Part shown: positions 36,712-45,654 of the stretch, piece after piece
Numbering within the stretch: the first letter of the stretch is position 1
Layout of the letters: every line of letters starts with the position of its first letter
Assembly: GCF_008629675.1 (NCBI RefSeq)
Contig: NZ_VWOX01000010.1
Coordinates: 248,001 to 312,000 of the forward strand
From: Roseiconus nitratireducens
GTDB lineage: Bacteria; Planctomycetota; Planctomycetia; Pirellulales; Pirellulaceae
Reading direction: 5' to 3'
Length of the DNA stretch: 64,000 nt
Program-made: the position numbers and the translations under genes
Notes under the pieces: model-generated
Told to the model about the DNA's origin: nothing
Seen by the model: the letters and a program-made list of their open reading frames with translations, nothing else
Database searches by the model: none

Positions 36712-38043
36712 ATGAACGAAGTCGAACTGGAAGTCGTCGACTTGAAGGAAATCATTCTTTCGAACAACTCCTTCGGCCCGAACGACGTTGCCGAAATTCG
36801 TCAGATGATCGCGGAGAACTACGGCCACTTTGCCGAACTCCGTGACGCTGTGAACGAAATGGAGACAGATTCGGCGATCACTCCCGCCGGCAAGACCAAG
36901 ATGGGCGTCTGCCTGTTCTTGCTGGGGCGGTTTTCCGATTCGCTGCAAACGCTGCAGTCGGCCGATGGCAGTGCAACCGCACTGTTCTACTGCGCCCGCT
37001 CCCTGTTCGAACTGAAGCAGTTCGATCGGGCAATTGAGTATTACGAGAACGCACAAAAGGCCGGTTACAACGCCGACCAGTGCAAGATCTTCATCGCCGA
37101 ATCCCACCGCTACTCCGGCCGGATCGAAAAGGCGATGTTGTTGCTCGATGACATCTTTGGCCCTGCCGAGCAAACCGCCGAGTACATGTACCAACGCGCC
37201 GCCACCGTGGCCGCCATTGGCGGACGCCGCGACGAAGCGATCACGCTGTATCAGCGGGCAGTTCAGACCGACGAGAACCACGCCGGTGCGTTGTTCGGAT
37301 TGGCTTGGGAAAACGACCGTATGGGCAACGATGACGAAGCGTTGAAGCTTTACGAGCGTGCCGCCAAAGCATTTCCCACCGGCGTCGGTGCCCTGGTCAA
37401 CTTGGGGCTGATCTACGAGGACCGAAACGAATTCGACAAAGCCCAGATTTGCTACAAGCGGATTTTGGACGCGCATCCGGACGATACTCGGACGCAGCTG
37501 TACATGAAGGACGCGTCGGCCAACGGCAACATGCTGTACGACGAAGAAATGCAGCGCCGAAACGACCGTTTGGCCCAAACCTTGAACATGCCGGTCGCCA
37601 ACTTCGAGCTCAGCGTTCGCAGCCGCAATTGCCTGTCCAAGATGGGAATCGAAACGATCGGCGACCTGACCCGGACCAGCGAGTCTGAATTGCTGTCCAG
37701 CAAGAATTTCGGCGAGACCAGTCTGATCGAGATCCGCGAAATGCTCTCCAGCAAGGGATTGAAGCTGGGGCAGTTTGCGCACGAGAAGAAGACCACCGAG
37801 CCGCCCGTCGATACCAGCCACCTGTCGCCCGACGAACAGGCGATGCTGGAACGACCGATTTCCGACTTGAACCTGTCGGTACGTGCCCGCAAGTGCATGG
37901 CTCGTTTGCAGCTGAACTCGATCGGCGAACTGCTTCGCAAGACCGGCGACGAACTGCTGGAGTGCAAGAACTTCGGTGTGACCAGTCTGACCGAAGTCCG
38001 CGAAAAATTGACCGACTTGGGGCTGAAGCTCCGCGGCGACTGA
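36712..38043 (+). CDS. TPR protein with two RNA polymerase alpha-CTD-like domains
   Basis: Protein of 443 residues. Residues about 30-290 form tetratricopeptide repeats (for example AVQTDENHAGALFGLAWENDRMG and LVNLGLIYEDRNEFDKAQICYKRIL). Residues 291-352 and 381-443 form two helix-hairpin-helix domains like the C-terminal domain of RNA polymerase alpha: NFELSVRSRNCLSKMGIETIGDL, KNFGETSLIEIREML, and DLNLSVRARKCMARLQLNSIGEL, KNFGVTSLTEVREKL. In RpoA this domain binds UP-element DNA and activators, so this protein may bind DNA or RNA polymerase, an inference from fold only. A ribosome site (CAGGAG) precedes the ATG at 36,712; the frame is open upstream but not coding-like. Confidence 0.88.
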   Translation: MNEVELEVVDLKEIILSNNSFGPNDVAEIRQMIAENYGHFAELRDAVNEMETDSAITPAGKTKMGVCLFLLGRFSDSLQTLQSADGSATALFYCARSLFELKQFDRAIEYYENAQKAGYNADQCKIFIAESHRYSGRIEKAMLLLDDIFGPAEQTAEYMYQRAATVAAIGGRRDEAITLYQRAVQTDENHAGALFGLAWENDRMGNDDEALKLYERAAKAFPTGVGALVNLGLIYEDRNEFDKAQICYKRILDAHPDDTRTQLYMKDASANGNMLYDEEMQRRNDRLAQTLNMPVANFELSVRSRNCLSKMGIETIGDLTRTSESELLSSKNFGETSLIEIREMLSSKGLKLGQFAHEKKTTEPPVDTSHLSPDEQAMLERPISDLNLSVRARKCMARLQLNSIGELLRKTGDELLECKNFGVTSLTEVREKLTDLGLKLRGD

Positions 38044-38147
38044 TCGCGGCGCCCGCTAGCGGAGGCTTCCTCCGGCAGGCCACGCTGCCATGCGTGACCG
38101 GGCGACTCGCCTGGCACGCAGGCATGTCAAACGCCCGCGGGCCCTTC

Positions 38148-38240
38148 GATTCCTCGTTCCCCGGCTCCCGCCTGGGAACGCACTGAACAGGGCCCTTCGA
38201 TTCCTCGTTCCCCGGCTCCCGCCTGGGAACGCACTGAACG
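38148..38240. repeat. two partial family 1 repeats in reverse orientation
   Basis: Two copies, about 55 bases apart, of CTCGTTCCC(C)GGCTCCCGCCTGGGAACGCACTG, which is the reverse complement of the last hairpin of the family 1 repeat. Followed by CAGGCTCCGCCTG, the second hairpin. They sit in the 308-base spacer between the TPR gene and tgt. Confidence 0.8.
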
Positions 38241-38351
38241 CAGGCTCCGCCTGCATTTTTTCTGGCAACCAACGCCGTCTCCGTCTGCGCCCCCGCGCCC
38301 GCCAACCGTACCCGGCTCCCGTCACGATCGCGGCGGCTACCCCAGGACCTC

Positions 38352-39464
38352 ATGACGTTCCGCTACGAATTGCTGCGCACGGATCCTTCCACCGGGGCGC
38401 GTCGCGGAACCTTCCACACGCCCCACGGGCCGGTGCAGACGCCGGGCTTCATGCCGGTCGGGACACAGGGCACTGTCAAAGGTCTGACCATCGATCAGGT
38501 CGCCGGGACTGGCGCCGAGATGATTCTTGGCAACACCTATCACCTGGCGCTCCGCCCCGGACCCGAAACGGTCCGAGCCCTGGGTGGGCTGCACGCGATG
38601 TTCGGCTGGGAAGGTCCGATCCTGACGGACAGTGGCGGATTTCAAATCTTCAGCCTGAAAGACATCAATAAAATCACCGAACACAGTGTCGTTTTTCGCA
38701 GTCATATCGACGGGGCGATCATCGATTTGACGCCGGAGCGTTCGATCGAGATCCAGGAGGCGTTGGGAAGCGACGTGGCGATGGTGCTGGACCACGTCGT
38801 CGCCTTGCCGGCGGAACCGGATGAGGTCCAGATGGCGATGGAGCGATCGATCCGTTGGGCGGAACGCTGTTTGAATGCCGCGGGTCGATCGGACCAGGCC
38901 CGCTTCGCGATCGTCCAGGGCGGATTGGATGTTCCACTGCGGGTGCAATGCGCCCGGGAGCTTTCCTCGATGGGGTTCGAGGGATATGCGGTTGGCGGAT
39001 TGAGCGTTGGAGAAGCGCCCGCGGAAATGTACCGGATCACCGGGGCGACAACTCCGGAGTTGCCCACGGACAAACCGCGTTACCTGATGGGGGTCGGTCG
39101 TCCGGTCGACCTGCTGGAAAGCGTGATGCGGGGAATCGATCTCTTCGACTGCGTCATGCCGACCCGGAACGGTCGAAACGGGCTGGCGTTCACCGACCTG
39201 GGACCGATCAAAATCCGCAACGCCAAACACCGTCATGCGACCGAGCCCCTGGAACCGGAATGCCCGTGTCTGGCGTGTACCCGGCACACTCGGGGATACT
39301 TGAGGCACCTGTTCATCGCCGGGGAAATGTTGGGGCCGATTCTGATGTCGCTGCACAACCTGACGTACTACCAACGTTTGATGCAGGGGGCCCGCGAAGC
39401 GATCGAAGCCGGTACACTGGCGGAGTACGTTGCCGAAAAGAAACGGGGCTGGGGAATCTCGTGA
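38352..39464 (+). CDS. tgt: queuine tRNA-ribosyltransferase
   Basis: Enzyme of 370 residues that exchanges guanine 34 of tRNAs with GUN anticodons for preQ1. The catalytic aspartate is Asp 93 in [10 protein letters not shown]. The second Asp (nucleophile in the bacterial enzyme) is in [17 protein letters not shown]. The zinc site is [17 protein letters not shown], with the conserved Cys-x-Cys-x2-Cys and a later His. The length is normal. It overlaps the P-II gene by four bases (GTGA), so translation of the two is coupled. Confidence 0.96.
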   Translation: MTFRYELLRTDPSTGARRGTFHTPHGPVQTPGFMPVGTQGTVKGLTIDQVAGTGAEMILGNTYHLALRPGPETVRALGGLHAMFGWEGPILTDSGGFQIFSLKDINKITEHSVVFRSHIDGAIIDLTPERSIEIQEALGSDVAMVLDHVVALPAEPDEVQMAMERSIRWAERCLNAAGRSDQARFAIVQGGLDVPLRVQCARELSSMGFEGYAVGGLSVGEAPAEMYRITGATTPELPTDKPRYLMGVGRPVDLLESVMRGIDLFDCVMPTRNGRNGLAFTDLGPIKIRNAKHRHATEPLEPECPCLACTRHTRGYLRHLFIAGEMLGPILMSLHNLTYYQRLMQGAREAIEAGTLAEYVAEKKRGWGIS

Positions 39465-39763
39465 AACAAATCATCGCCGTCGTCCGACCGCACCTGGCCG
39501 AGAAAGTGTTGCAGACGCTCAAACGGGCCCCCCTGGAGGCCCTGACCGTCAGCGAAGTGAAGGGATACGGGCGTCAGAAGAGTTACCTGGATGAGTACCA
39601 GGAAACGGAGTTCTCCGAGGCGTTCCTGCCGAAGGTGGAGATCACGATGTGGGTCGACGATTCGCGGTACGACGAAACGCTTCAAAAAGTGGTTTCGGTT
39701 GCCCGCAGCGGACGCATCGGAGACGGAAAGGTGTTCACACTGCCCGTCGAAGTCTTCCAGTAA
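39461..39763 (+). CDS. P-II family signalling protein, GTG start
   Basis: Protein of 100 residues with the P-II fold: [44 protein letters not shown], and [15 protein letters not shown]. The T-loop has Tyr 46 but Phe 51, where GlnB has the uridylylated Tyr 51. The C-terminus stops at position 100, lacking the RTGE..DAAI tail of GlnB. The ATP/ADP site segment GRIGDGK is intact, so ADP/ATP sensing remains possible, whereas control by uridylylation at the usual site is not. The GTG start overlaps the tgt stop. Partner proteins unknown. Confidence 0.87.
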   Translation: MKQIIAVVRPHLAEKVLQTLKRAPLEALTVSEVKGYGRQKSYLDEYQETEFSEAFLPKVEITMWVDDSRYDETLQKVVSVARSGRIGDGKVFTLPVEVFQ

Positions 39764-39770
39764 CAACCCG

Positions 39771-40445
39771 CTGGTTCCAAGGTTCCTGCCTTGGAACCTG
39801 ATGTCTCTTTCTGGCTCTGCCTGTGGTTGGAGTCTGGGTGCTGGCGGAGCCAGCGAGACAGTGCGTTCCCAGGCAAGAGCCTGGGAACGAGATTGGGCAT
39901 CGTCCAATTCACCCGCACTCCTGGTTCCAAGGCTCCCGCCTTGGAACCGGATGTCCTCCAGGCTCTGCCTGCGGTTGGAGTCTGGAGTCTGGAGTCTGGA
40001 GTCTGGAGTCTGGAGTCTGGAGTCTGGCGGAGCCAGCGAGACAGTGCGTTCCCAGGCAAGAGCCTGGGAACGAGATTGAGCGTCGCCGACTTCACCGGCT
40101 CTCCTGGTTCCAAGGCTCCCGCCTTGGAACCGGATGTCTCTTTCTGGCTCTGCCTGTGGTTGGAGTCTGGGTGCTGGCGGAGCCAGCGAGACAGTGCGTT
40201 CCCAGGCAAGAGCCTGGGAACGAGATTGGGCGTTGCCGACTTTACCCGCTCTCCTGGTTCCAAGGCTCCCGCCTTGGAACCGGATGTCCTCCAGGCTCTG
40301 CCTGTCGCTGGAGTCTGGGGGCTGGCGGAGCCAGCGAGACAGTGCGTTCCCAGGCAGGAGCCTGGGAACGAGATTGGGCGTCGCCGACTTCACCGGCTCT
40401 CCTGGTTCCAAGGCTCCCGCCTTGGAACCGGATGTCCTGCAGGCT
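39771..40445. repeat. array of family 1 multi-hairpin repeats
   Basis: Four full copies and one partial copy with a period of about 150 bases. Each has GGTTCCAAGG(C/T)..CCTTGGAACC, then a CTCTGCCTG segment, GCTGGCGGAGCCAGC and GTTCCCAGGC(A/G)..GCCTGGGAAC, ending GAACGAGATTG. Copies differ mainly in the stretch between the first and third hairpins. One copy carries a seven-base microsatellite (GGAGTCT)x7 at 39,977-40,025. Long open frames in this stretch follow from the repeats and are not genes. Confidence 0.9.
39977..40025. repeat. heptamer microsatellite (GGAGTCT)7
   Basis: Seven exact tandem copies of GGAGTCT, within the second family 1 repeat copy. In the other copies only one GGAGTCT is present at the same place, so this is a local expansion, likely by replication slippage. 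Confidence 0.95.
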
Positions 40446-40758
40446 TTGCCTGACACGGCGCGCAATTCGTTGCCGTCCAGTGCGACACCACAAGACGTTG
40501 GACCGCGACCGCTGAAAAACTCCAACGGTGATCAGGTGGGTTGACTCGGATCCCGTGCCAGCAGGGGATGGCCGAGTGTCGAAAGAACCGCCGACCCGCG
40601 TTCCCGCGAAGGCGGATGACAACGCCTGCAGCGGTCGCATCGATCAGAATCATTGGCGCTCACCGCGTCCGACCGAACTGCTGCGAGTGCGCGCAAGAAA
40701 TTCATAATTTCGGACGCAAACCCCTGGGCGCCGGAAGGGTGATCGACGATAACTTCGG

Positions 40759-40832
<74 letters not shown>

Positions 40833-40876
40833 CTTCTCTGTTCGGTTGGGAAACTGACCGCCAGGGGTAAACTCCG

Positions 40877-40917
40877 AAAGCCGGCGTCTCGCAGATCGCG
40901 AAACGCCGGCTTTTTTT
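40877..40917 (+). terminator. Rho-independent terminator after tRNA-Met
   Basis: Stem of 11 bases AAAGCCGGCGT / ACGCCGGCTTT with a loop of 15 bases, followed by a T-run (TTTT after the stem). Confidence 0.93.
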
Positions 40918-41166
40918 CGTGGTTTCGCGGCGTTTTGCTGCTTTCTCTTGAGTCTCTGACCAGAGACGATTCCTACCGCGAACGCCCCGGATTAGCGGTG
41001 ATCTCGAGTTCGATTTCGCCAAAACTCTCGGAGATCTCTGGGTGATGAGAGACGCTGGGTTATGAGGCTTGGGTAATTCGCTATCCGGCCCGCTCGGGAT
41101 TCTTTTTGACGACCTGTTCCGGGCCGGTCGGACGACAGGGTTCAAGAAATCCCGAGTTTCGGGTGA

Positions 41167-41219
41167 TGAGTCACTGCCGTATCGAATCGCATAGCTAAGA
41201 AAGGGAGAGCGCCGTTGTT
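41167..41219 (+). promoter_or_regulatory. conserved promoter-like element, copy 1
   Basis: TGAGTCAC, then 11 bases, then ATCGCATAGCTAAGAAAGGG, then GAGCG and GTTGTT. The same sequence with the same 19-base offset occurs at 47,628-47,680. It lies 33 bases before the first small ORF of the recombinase cassette. TGAGTC (or TTGAGT in the second copy) and CATAGC could be -35 and -10, 17 bases apart. Confidence 0.75.
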
Positions 41220-41251
41220 GGGGTCTCGGTTTCTGGCTCGATTCGGAGGAC

Positions 41252-41533
41252 TTGGCTATTCAGAATCTGGACTCAACGGCAGCGACGCGGATCGATCCCG
41301 CGACGGTTCGGTTTCGTAAGATCGCCGCCATCTTGGCTCGGGGCGTCGGGCGTGTGCGGAGTGCGGCGAAGGTGCCGGCCGACGAAGCAACTGTTTCTGG
41401 AAATCTCGCGGAGTCTTCACCCGATCCGCTTGAGATTGCTCGCGAACCATCGCTCTCTGTGGCTCGCGAAGTCTACGACCACGCGGGTCGGCCGACTGTC
41501 GCGGATTCGAAAAACGATGGAGACGCAAATTGA
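41252..41533 (+). CDS. small hypothetical protein, first gene of recombinase cassette
   Basis: Protein of about 93 residues of unknown function. The N-terminal part, ATVRFRKIAAILARGVGRVRSAA, resembles the start of the next small protein (VRYQQIAALLAKSLRRDAV), so the two look like diverged copies. The tail is acidic and polar. GGAGGA sits just one base before the TTG at 41,252 and seven bases before an ATT at 41,258, so the true start is uncertain. The stop overlaps the next gene by four bases. Confidence 0.5.
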   Translation: MAIQNLDSTAATRIDPATVRFRKIAAILARGVGRVRSAAKVPADEATVSGNLAESSPDPLEIAREPSLSVAREVYDHAGRPTVADSKNDGDAN

Positions 41534-41703
41534 AGAACGAAGTTCGATATCAGCAGATCGCTGCGTTGCTGGCCAAGTCACTGCGACGCGATGCGGTTCG
41601 GCCAAACCGAGATGAAACCCGAGAAGTCGCAGAGACAGAGTTGGGTGAATCGACGCGTGCGAGAGAACCAGAGACTGTCGAGACGACCGGAGGTGAGCGA
41701 TGA
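41530..41703 (+). CDS. 57-residue hypothetical protein, overlapping
   Basis: Short ORF with a TTG start overlapping the previous stop (TTGA) and a TGA stop overlapping the ATG of the DUF2924 gene (ATGA). It starts with KNEVRYQQIAALLAKSLRR and continues with an acidic tail (DETREVAETELGEST). The tight overlaps on both sides and similarity with the upstream ORF argue that it is real. Function unknown; the basic helix could bind DNA. Confidence 0.55.
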   Translation: MKNEVRYQQIAALLAKSLRRDAVRPNRDETREVAETELGESTRAREPETVETTGGER

Positions 41704-42185
41704 GTCCGAAGGTTGCCGCCGAAGTCGCTCGGCTGCCTGACATGACGGTGAACGAGCTGATTCATCGCTACGAGCAGGTTTACAACGAAGAAACGCGAAG
41801 CCGGAACAAGCAGTACTTGATCAGGCGGATCGCATGGAAACTGCAGGCCAACGAAGAAGGCGGCTTGTCCGAACAAACGATCGGCCAAGCCATTGGACTG
41901 GCCGCGGATGCTCAAACGCGAGTGACCGCGCCGCGAGAAAACCCGAACGTGCAGACCGCTCGGCAACAGCCAAACGCGTTTATCGATTGGGATCCTCGTT
42001 TGCCACCGCCCGGTCAAATGCTGGAGCGTCAGTACAAAGGTCAAATGATTCGAGTGGCGGTTTTACGGGAAGGCTTTGAATACGAAGGCCAGCGGTTTCG
42101 ATCGCTGACGGCGGTGGCAAAAGCGGTGACCGGATCGCACTGCAATGGGTTTCTTTTCTTTCGGCTGGGGAGGCGTGAAGCATGA
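41700..42185 (+). CDS. DUF2924 family protein
   Basis: Protein of 161 residues of the DUF2924 family, found almost always just upstream of large serine recombinases. Visible are QYLIRRIAWKLQANEEGGLSEQ, then LPPPGQMLERQYKGQMIRVAVLREGFEYEGQRFRSLTAVAKAVTGSHCNGFLFFRL. The latter half resembles a recombination-associated SH3-like domain seen in related proteins. It overlaps the next gene by four bases (ATGA). It may help recombinase function or control, an inference from constant association. Confidence 0.88.
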   Translation: MSPKVAAEVARLPDMTVNELIHRYEQVYNEETRSRNKQYLIRRIAWKLQANEEGGLSEQTIGQAIGLAADAQTRVTAPRENPNVQTARQQPNAFIDWDPRLPPPGQMLERQYKGQMIRVAVLREGFEYEGQRFRSLTAVAKAVTGSHCNGFLFFRLGRREA

Positions 42186-43750
42186 TTGCACCAAACAAGA
42201 CATCAACGCCAACGACTCGTTGTGCCATCTACACTCGCAAATCGACCGAGGAAGGACTCGATCAAGAGTTCAATTCGCTTGATGCCCAGCGAGCCGCGTC
42301 CGAATCATTCATCCAAAGCCAACGCGAAGAAGGCTGGGTGATCAACGCCGAACGATATGACGATGGCGGGTTCTCGGGAGGCAACATGGATCGGCCAGCG
42401 TTCAAACGGCTGATCGAAGACATCGAAGCCGGCAAGATCGACTGCGTTGTCGTTTACAAAGTGGACCGGCTCAGCCGTTCGCTGCTGGACTTCTCACGGG
42501 TCATGGAAACGTTCGACAAATACGGCGTGTCGTTTGTTTCGGTGACGCAGCAGTTCAATACGACTCATTCGATGGGCCGGCTGACGCTGAATATCCTGCT
42601 CTCATTCGCCCAATTCGAACGTGAGATCATCGGCGAACGCATCCGCGACAAGATTGCTGCCAATTGCCGGCGTGGTCAATGGACGGGCGGCTATCCGATT
42701 TTGGGTTACGACGTCGACCGGACCGAACGGACGCCGAAGCTGATCATTAATGCGCAAGAGGCGGCAAGGGTCCGGCAAATCTTCACGTTGTACCTCGAAT
42801 TAAAATCGCTGACGGCGGTCTGCGACGAGCTGCACCGACTTGGCTGGAAGAACAAGTCTTGGATGACAAAGAAGGGAGACGTGAAGGGTGGTCGTGAGTT
42901 CGACGCTGGAAGTCTGCACGCATTGCTGCGGCACCCGCTGTACATCGGTCGGATCAAACACAAGAACGAGACCTACGCCGGTCGGCACGAAGCGATCGTC
43001 GACGCGGCCATCTTCGATCGTGTGCAAACGCAACTACGGGCGAACAACAATAATCGCGGCAACCGGTTGCCAAGCAAGAGCGGCGGTTTGCTCAAGGGGC
43101 TGTTGCGATGTCCACAGTGCAACATGGCGATGGTGCATAACGTCAATCGTCGCGGATCGCGAAGCTATCGCTACTACACCTGCTGTGGTGCACTTAAACG
43201 CGGCCGAAAAAGTTGCCAGCACCCGAACCTGCCAGCGGCTGAGATTGAAGCGGCGGTGGTCCAGCAGATCCATTGCATATCGCGAGACGATGGTCTGCGA
43301 GCGGAGATCGTTCGGCAATCGGAGGAGGCGGTCCGTCTGCAACGCAAAGAGTTCGACACGCAGCATCAGCAACTGACGCGACAACTGACCCGCGACCACG
43401 CCGAGGTTCAGCGATTGTCGACAAGCGAATCGATCAACTCGATCACGACTCTGCGATTGGCGGAGCTGCACGAGCGAGTCGAGAGGTCGGAGCGGCAGTT
43501 GAGAACTGTCAAAGCTCGATTGAATGAAATCGACGAAGGGCGACTTGATGCCAGCGAGATTGCAGCCGCTATGGGCAACTTCGATCGAGTTTGGACCGCA
43601 TTGACGATTCGGGAGCAAGCCGAACTCTTGCAGTTGCTCATTGCAAGAGTCGAATTCGATCAAACGGATTGCACGATCGCGATCTCCTTTCACGCCAGCG
43701 GCATCAAGACACTTGAAGAACTGCAAACCGAACCGGAGGCTATCGATTGA
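42182..43750 (+). CDS. large serine recombinase (integrase)
   Basis: Protein of 522 residues. The resolvase domain has the catalytic serine at residue 21 (AIYTRKSTEEG), then YDDGGFSGGNMDRPAF, KVDRLSRSLLDFSRVM, and SFAQFEREIIGERIRDKI. The recombinase domain follows (GYPILGYDVD, LHALLRHPLYIGRIKHKNETYAGRHEAIVD), then a zinc ribbon (CPQCNMAM..YYTCCGALKRGRKSCQHP) and a coiled coil at about residues 390-470. This is the integrase of the prophage; it catalyses attP x attB recombination. Overlaps DUF2924 and the following HTH gene. Confidence 0.95.
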   Translation: MIAPNKTSTPTTRCAIYTRKSTEEGLDQEFNSLDAQRAASESFIQSQREEGWVINAERYDDGGFSGGNMDRPAFKRLIEDIEAGKIDCVVVYKVDRLSRSLLDFSRVMETFDKYGVSFVSVTQQFNTTHSMGRLTLNILLSFAQFEREIIGERIRDKIAANCRRGQWTGGYPILGYDVDRTERTPKLIINAQEAARVRQIFTLYLELKSLTAVCDELHRLGWKNKSWMTKKGDVKGGREFDAGSLHALLRHPLYIGRIKHKNETYAGRHEAIVDAAIFDRVQTQLRANNNNRGNRLPSKSGGLLKGLLRCPQCNMAMVHNVNRRGSRSYRYYTCCGALKRGRKSCQHPNLPAAEIEAAVVQQIHCISRDDGLRAEIVRQSEEAVRLQRKEFDTQHQQLTRQLTRDHAEVQRLSTSESINSITTLRLAELHERVERSERQLRTVKARLNEIDEGRLDASEIAAAMGNFDRVWTALTIREQAELLQLLIARVEFDQTDCTIAISFHASGIKTLEELQTEPEAID

Positions 43751-44184
43751 TCACTGTCAAAACGAAACTGAACGTTGAGATCAAAGCCCGCGGCCGAAAA
43801 AAGATTTCCGCGATCGCTGAGTTTGAATCCTGTGACCGCCGGCCAGTGCAAAAGAAGCTGCACCGGGTTACGAAGTTGATGGCCTTGGCGATCAAGTTTC
43901 AAGAAATGTTGCGGCGCGGTGAGGCTCATGACCTGACGGATTTGGCACGCATCGGCAACGTCAGCCAGCCGCGGATGAGCCAGATCATGGCATTGAACCT
44001 GTTGGCTCCCGACATCCAGCAAGCGTTGCTCGACCTGCCGCCACAGGGACCGGGCAAGCCGTTCCTGCACGAGAAACGCATCCGCCCGATCACTGCGATT
44101 CTGGACTGGCAGGAGCAGCGACGGGCTTGGGACGAGATATTGGCCCAGGAAGCTGAGTTGGCGGAAGCCGAGAACGCCGACTAG
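43747..44184 (+). CDS. HTH protein downstream of recombinase
   Basis: Protein of 145 residues. The centre (KLMALAIKFQEMLRRGEAHDLTDLARIGNVSQPRMSQIMALNLL) is a helix-turn-helix of the type seen in ParB-like or recombinase-linked proteins. It starts inside the recombinase stop (four-base overlap), and is therefore the last gene of the cassette. Many serine recombinase cassettes carry a protein like it, perhaps as a recombination directionality factor or regulator; this role is inferred. Ends in a short acidic tail. Confidence 0.8.
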   Translation: MITVKTKLNVEIKARGRKKISAIAEFESCDRRPVQKKLHRVTKLMALAIKFQEMLRRGEAHDLTDLARIGNVSQPRMSQIMALNLLAPDIQQALLDLPPQGPGKPFLHEKRIRPITAILDWQEQRRAWDEILAQEAELAEAENAD

Positions 44185-44457
44185 CACGTTGCCGGCCTGC
44201 CGCAATCTGAAAATCCGCTCTCGCTCATCCGTAGTCAAGCGATTTTCTGGGTTCCGCAGGAAAAATTTTTCGCACCGGTTTTTACGGCGTTTTTTGCTGG
44301 TTCGCGAAAAAAACTTCTCAGCTTGGACCAAACGTGTCACAGCCCCTCGGTTCAATACGACGGCAACAGTTGCGTTTGCTAGCAATCGGAATGGCTGGCT
44401 TCATTTTCTCCATTTCCAGGGAAGCGTATCCACCCAGCGCGAAAGTTTTGATCTCGA
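44185..44457. other. AT-rich spacer before the unknown gene pair
   Basis: No gene seen. Holds runs of A and T (AAAAATTTTTCGC, TTTTTACGGCGTTTTTTGC, GCGAAAAAAAC) that are unusual for this GC-rich DNA. It probably contains the promoter of the following pair. Confidence 0.45.
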
Positions 44458-45654
44458 ATGGCTACCTTCAACCCAAAGCATTTCTCCAACGCGGACGTCC
44501 TCCGAACCATCGACCCGGCAAGACTCCTTGACCTATTGAAACCTCACGAAGACTACCTGAACCGTCAGGGCTTGTCCTTGCCTTCGGCCCAGCAGGCAGC
44601 GGTCCTCGATATCGATCGACTGGCCGATCTGCTCGAAACCCCCGATGAGACTGCACCCCAGCAACTATTGAACGCAATCGGCTACATCGACGAAATGTCG
44701 ACGACGCAGGCGATGGACAAACTACTGTCGGTCGCGATTGAAGCCGGCATGAAGTTCGATCACGCCAAACAGCACTCGCCAGCGGACGTTGCGGTTCAGG
44801 TGTGGCTGTTCGATCCGTCGATCGTCATCGACCAGCACGCATGGCATACATGGAGGTCGCCGCGAAGAATGGATTGTTTTCGTCCGGACGGCGACACGCT
44901 CAAAACGCGGAAAAAGCTGACGGTGGCGAGGATCAAACAGGGCGAGAAAGACCTGAGCGATTGGTTGCACACGAACAATCGCAGCTCGTTTTGCAATTTC
45001 TCGGTTCGAACACTCGTCGACCGGATTCAAGTATCGATTCAGCGTGGCGATCCGTTTACCCGAAAGCCGACGATTGAAAACGACGCGATCCAAAACATCC
45101 ACTACCGACCGGCAGGCAAAGACACCGTTGTCCTTCGGCTGGCCGACCACATGCTGGAGTGCAATACCTCCATCCGAAGGGCTTTGCCGATCTACTGCCG
45201 TGTGTTCGGAACAATGTTCTTCGGCGATCCGGAATACTTTTCGGAATCCAAGATCGTTTCGCTCGCGTTCTTGGAGGAGTACGGTGAGGAAGCGGTTTCG
45301 TGGGGCGACGTCGATGAGATTGAGCAGATCTATTTCGTCGAATATCAAGTCGACCTCGGCGGTGATCAAAATGCGACGATGACCTATCGAGCCGACGACA
45401 TCCTTGCTGATCTGGCAACCCGCGATAAGAAGTTGCACTTCGAAGGACGTTTGAAGGACGCGACGTTCAAGGTCAAGTTTCGTGGCACTCACCCACTTCG
45501 AACCGTGAAGGTCTACGATGGCAATGCAACTTGCTACACACGGGATGCGAATGCAACGTTTGCCGAACAATGGCTGAAGCTCCGTAATTTCATCATCGAA
45601 TCGAATGCGAAAGTCGGAGTTGAAGTTGATGACAAGGCTTTGGCGAGCGCTTGA
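44458..45654 (+). CDS. hypothetical protein, possible prophage cargo (gene 1 of 2)
   Basis: Protein of 398 residues that I do not recognise. It starts MATFNPKHFSNADVLRTIDPARLLDLLKPHEDYLN and has a helical first third. Later parts (IEQIYFVEYQVDLGGDQNATMTYRADDI, FEGRLKDATFKVKFRG) look like a beta-rich domain. No ATPase, nuclease or membrane motif is visible. It overlaps the next gene by 26 bases. Its place between the integrase cassette and the phage replication genes is a common site for host-benefit cargo such as defence genes. Confidence 0.72.
   Translation: MATFNPKHFSNADVLRTIDPARLLDLLKPHEDYLNRQGLSLPSAQQAAVLDIDRLADLLETPDETAPQQLLNAIGYIDEMSTTQAMDKLLSVAIEAGMKFDHAKQHSPADVAVQVWLFDPSIVIDQHAWHTWRSPRRMDCFRPDGDTLKTRKKLTVARIKQGEKDLSDWLHTNNRSSFCNFSVRTLVDRIQVSIQRGDPFTRKPTIENDAIQNIHYRPAGKDTVVLRLADHMLECNTSIRRALPIYCRVFGTMFFGDPEYFSESKIVSLAFLEEYGEEAVSWGDVDEIEQIYFVEYQVDLGGDQNATMTYRADDILADLATRDKKLHFEGRLKDATFKVKFRGTHPLRTVKVYDGNATCYTRDANATFAEQWLKLRNFIIESNAKVGVEVDDKALASA

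Noticed and set aside
39790-40640. Several overlapping ORFs of 90-385 codons in both strands of the repeat array
   Set aside because: Same explanation: the repeat array read as protein.
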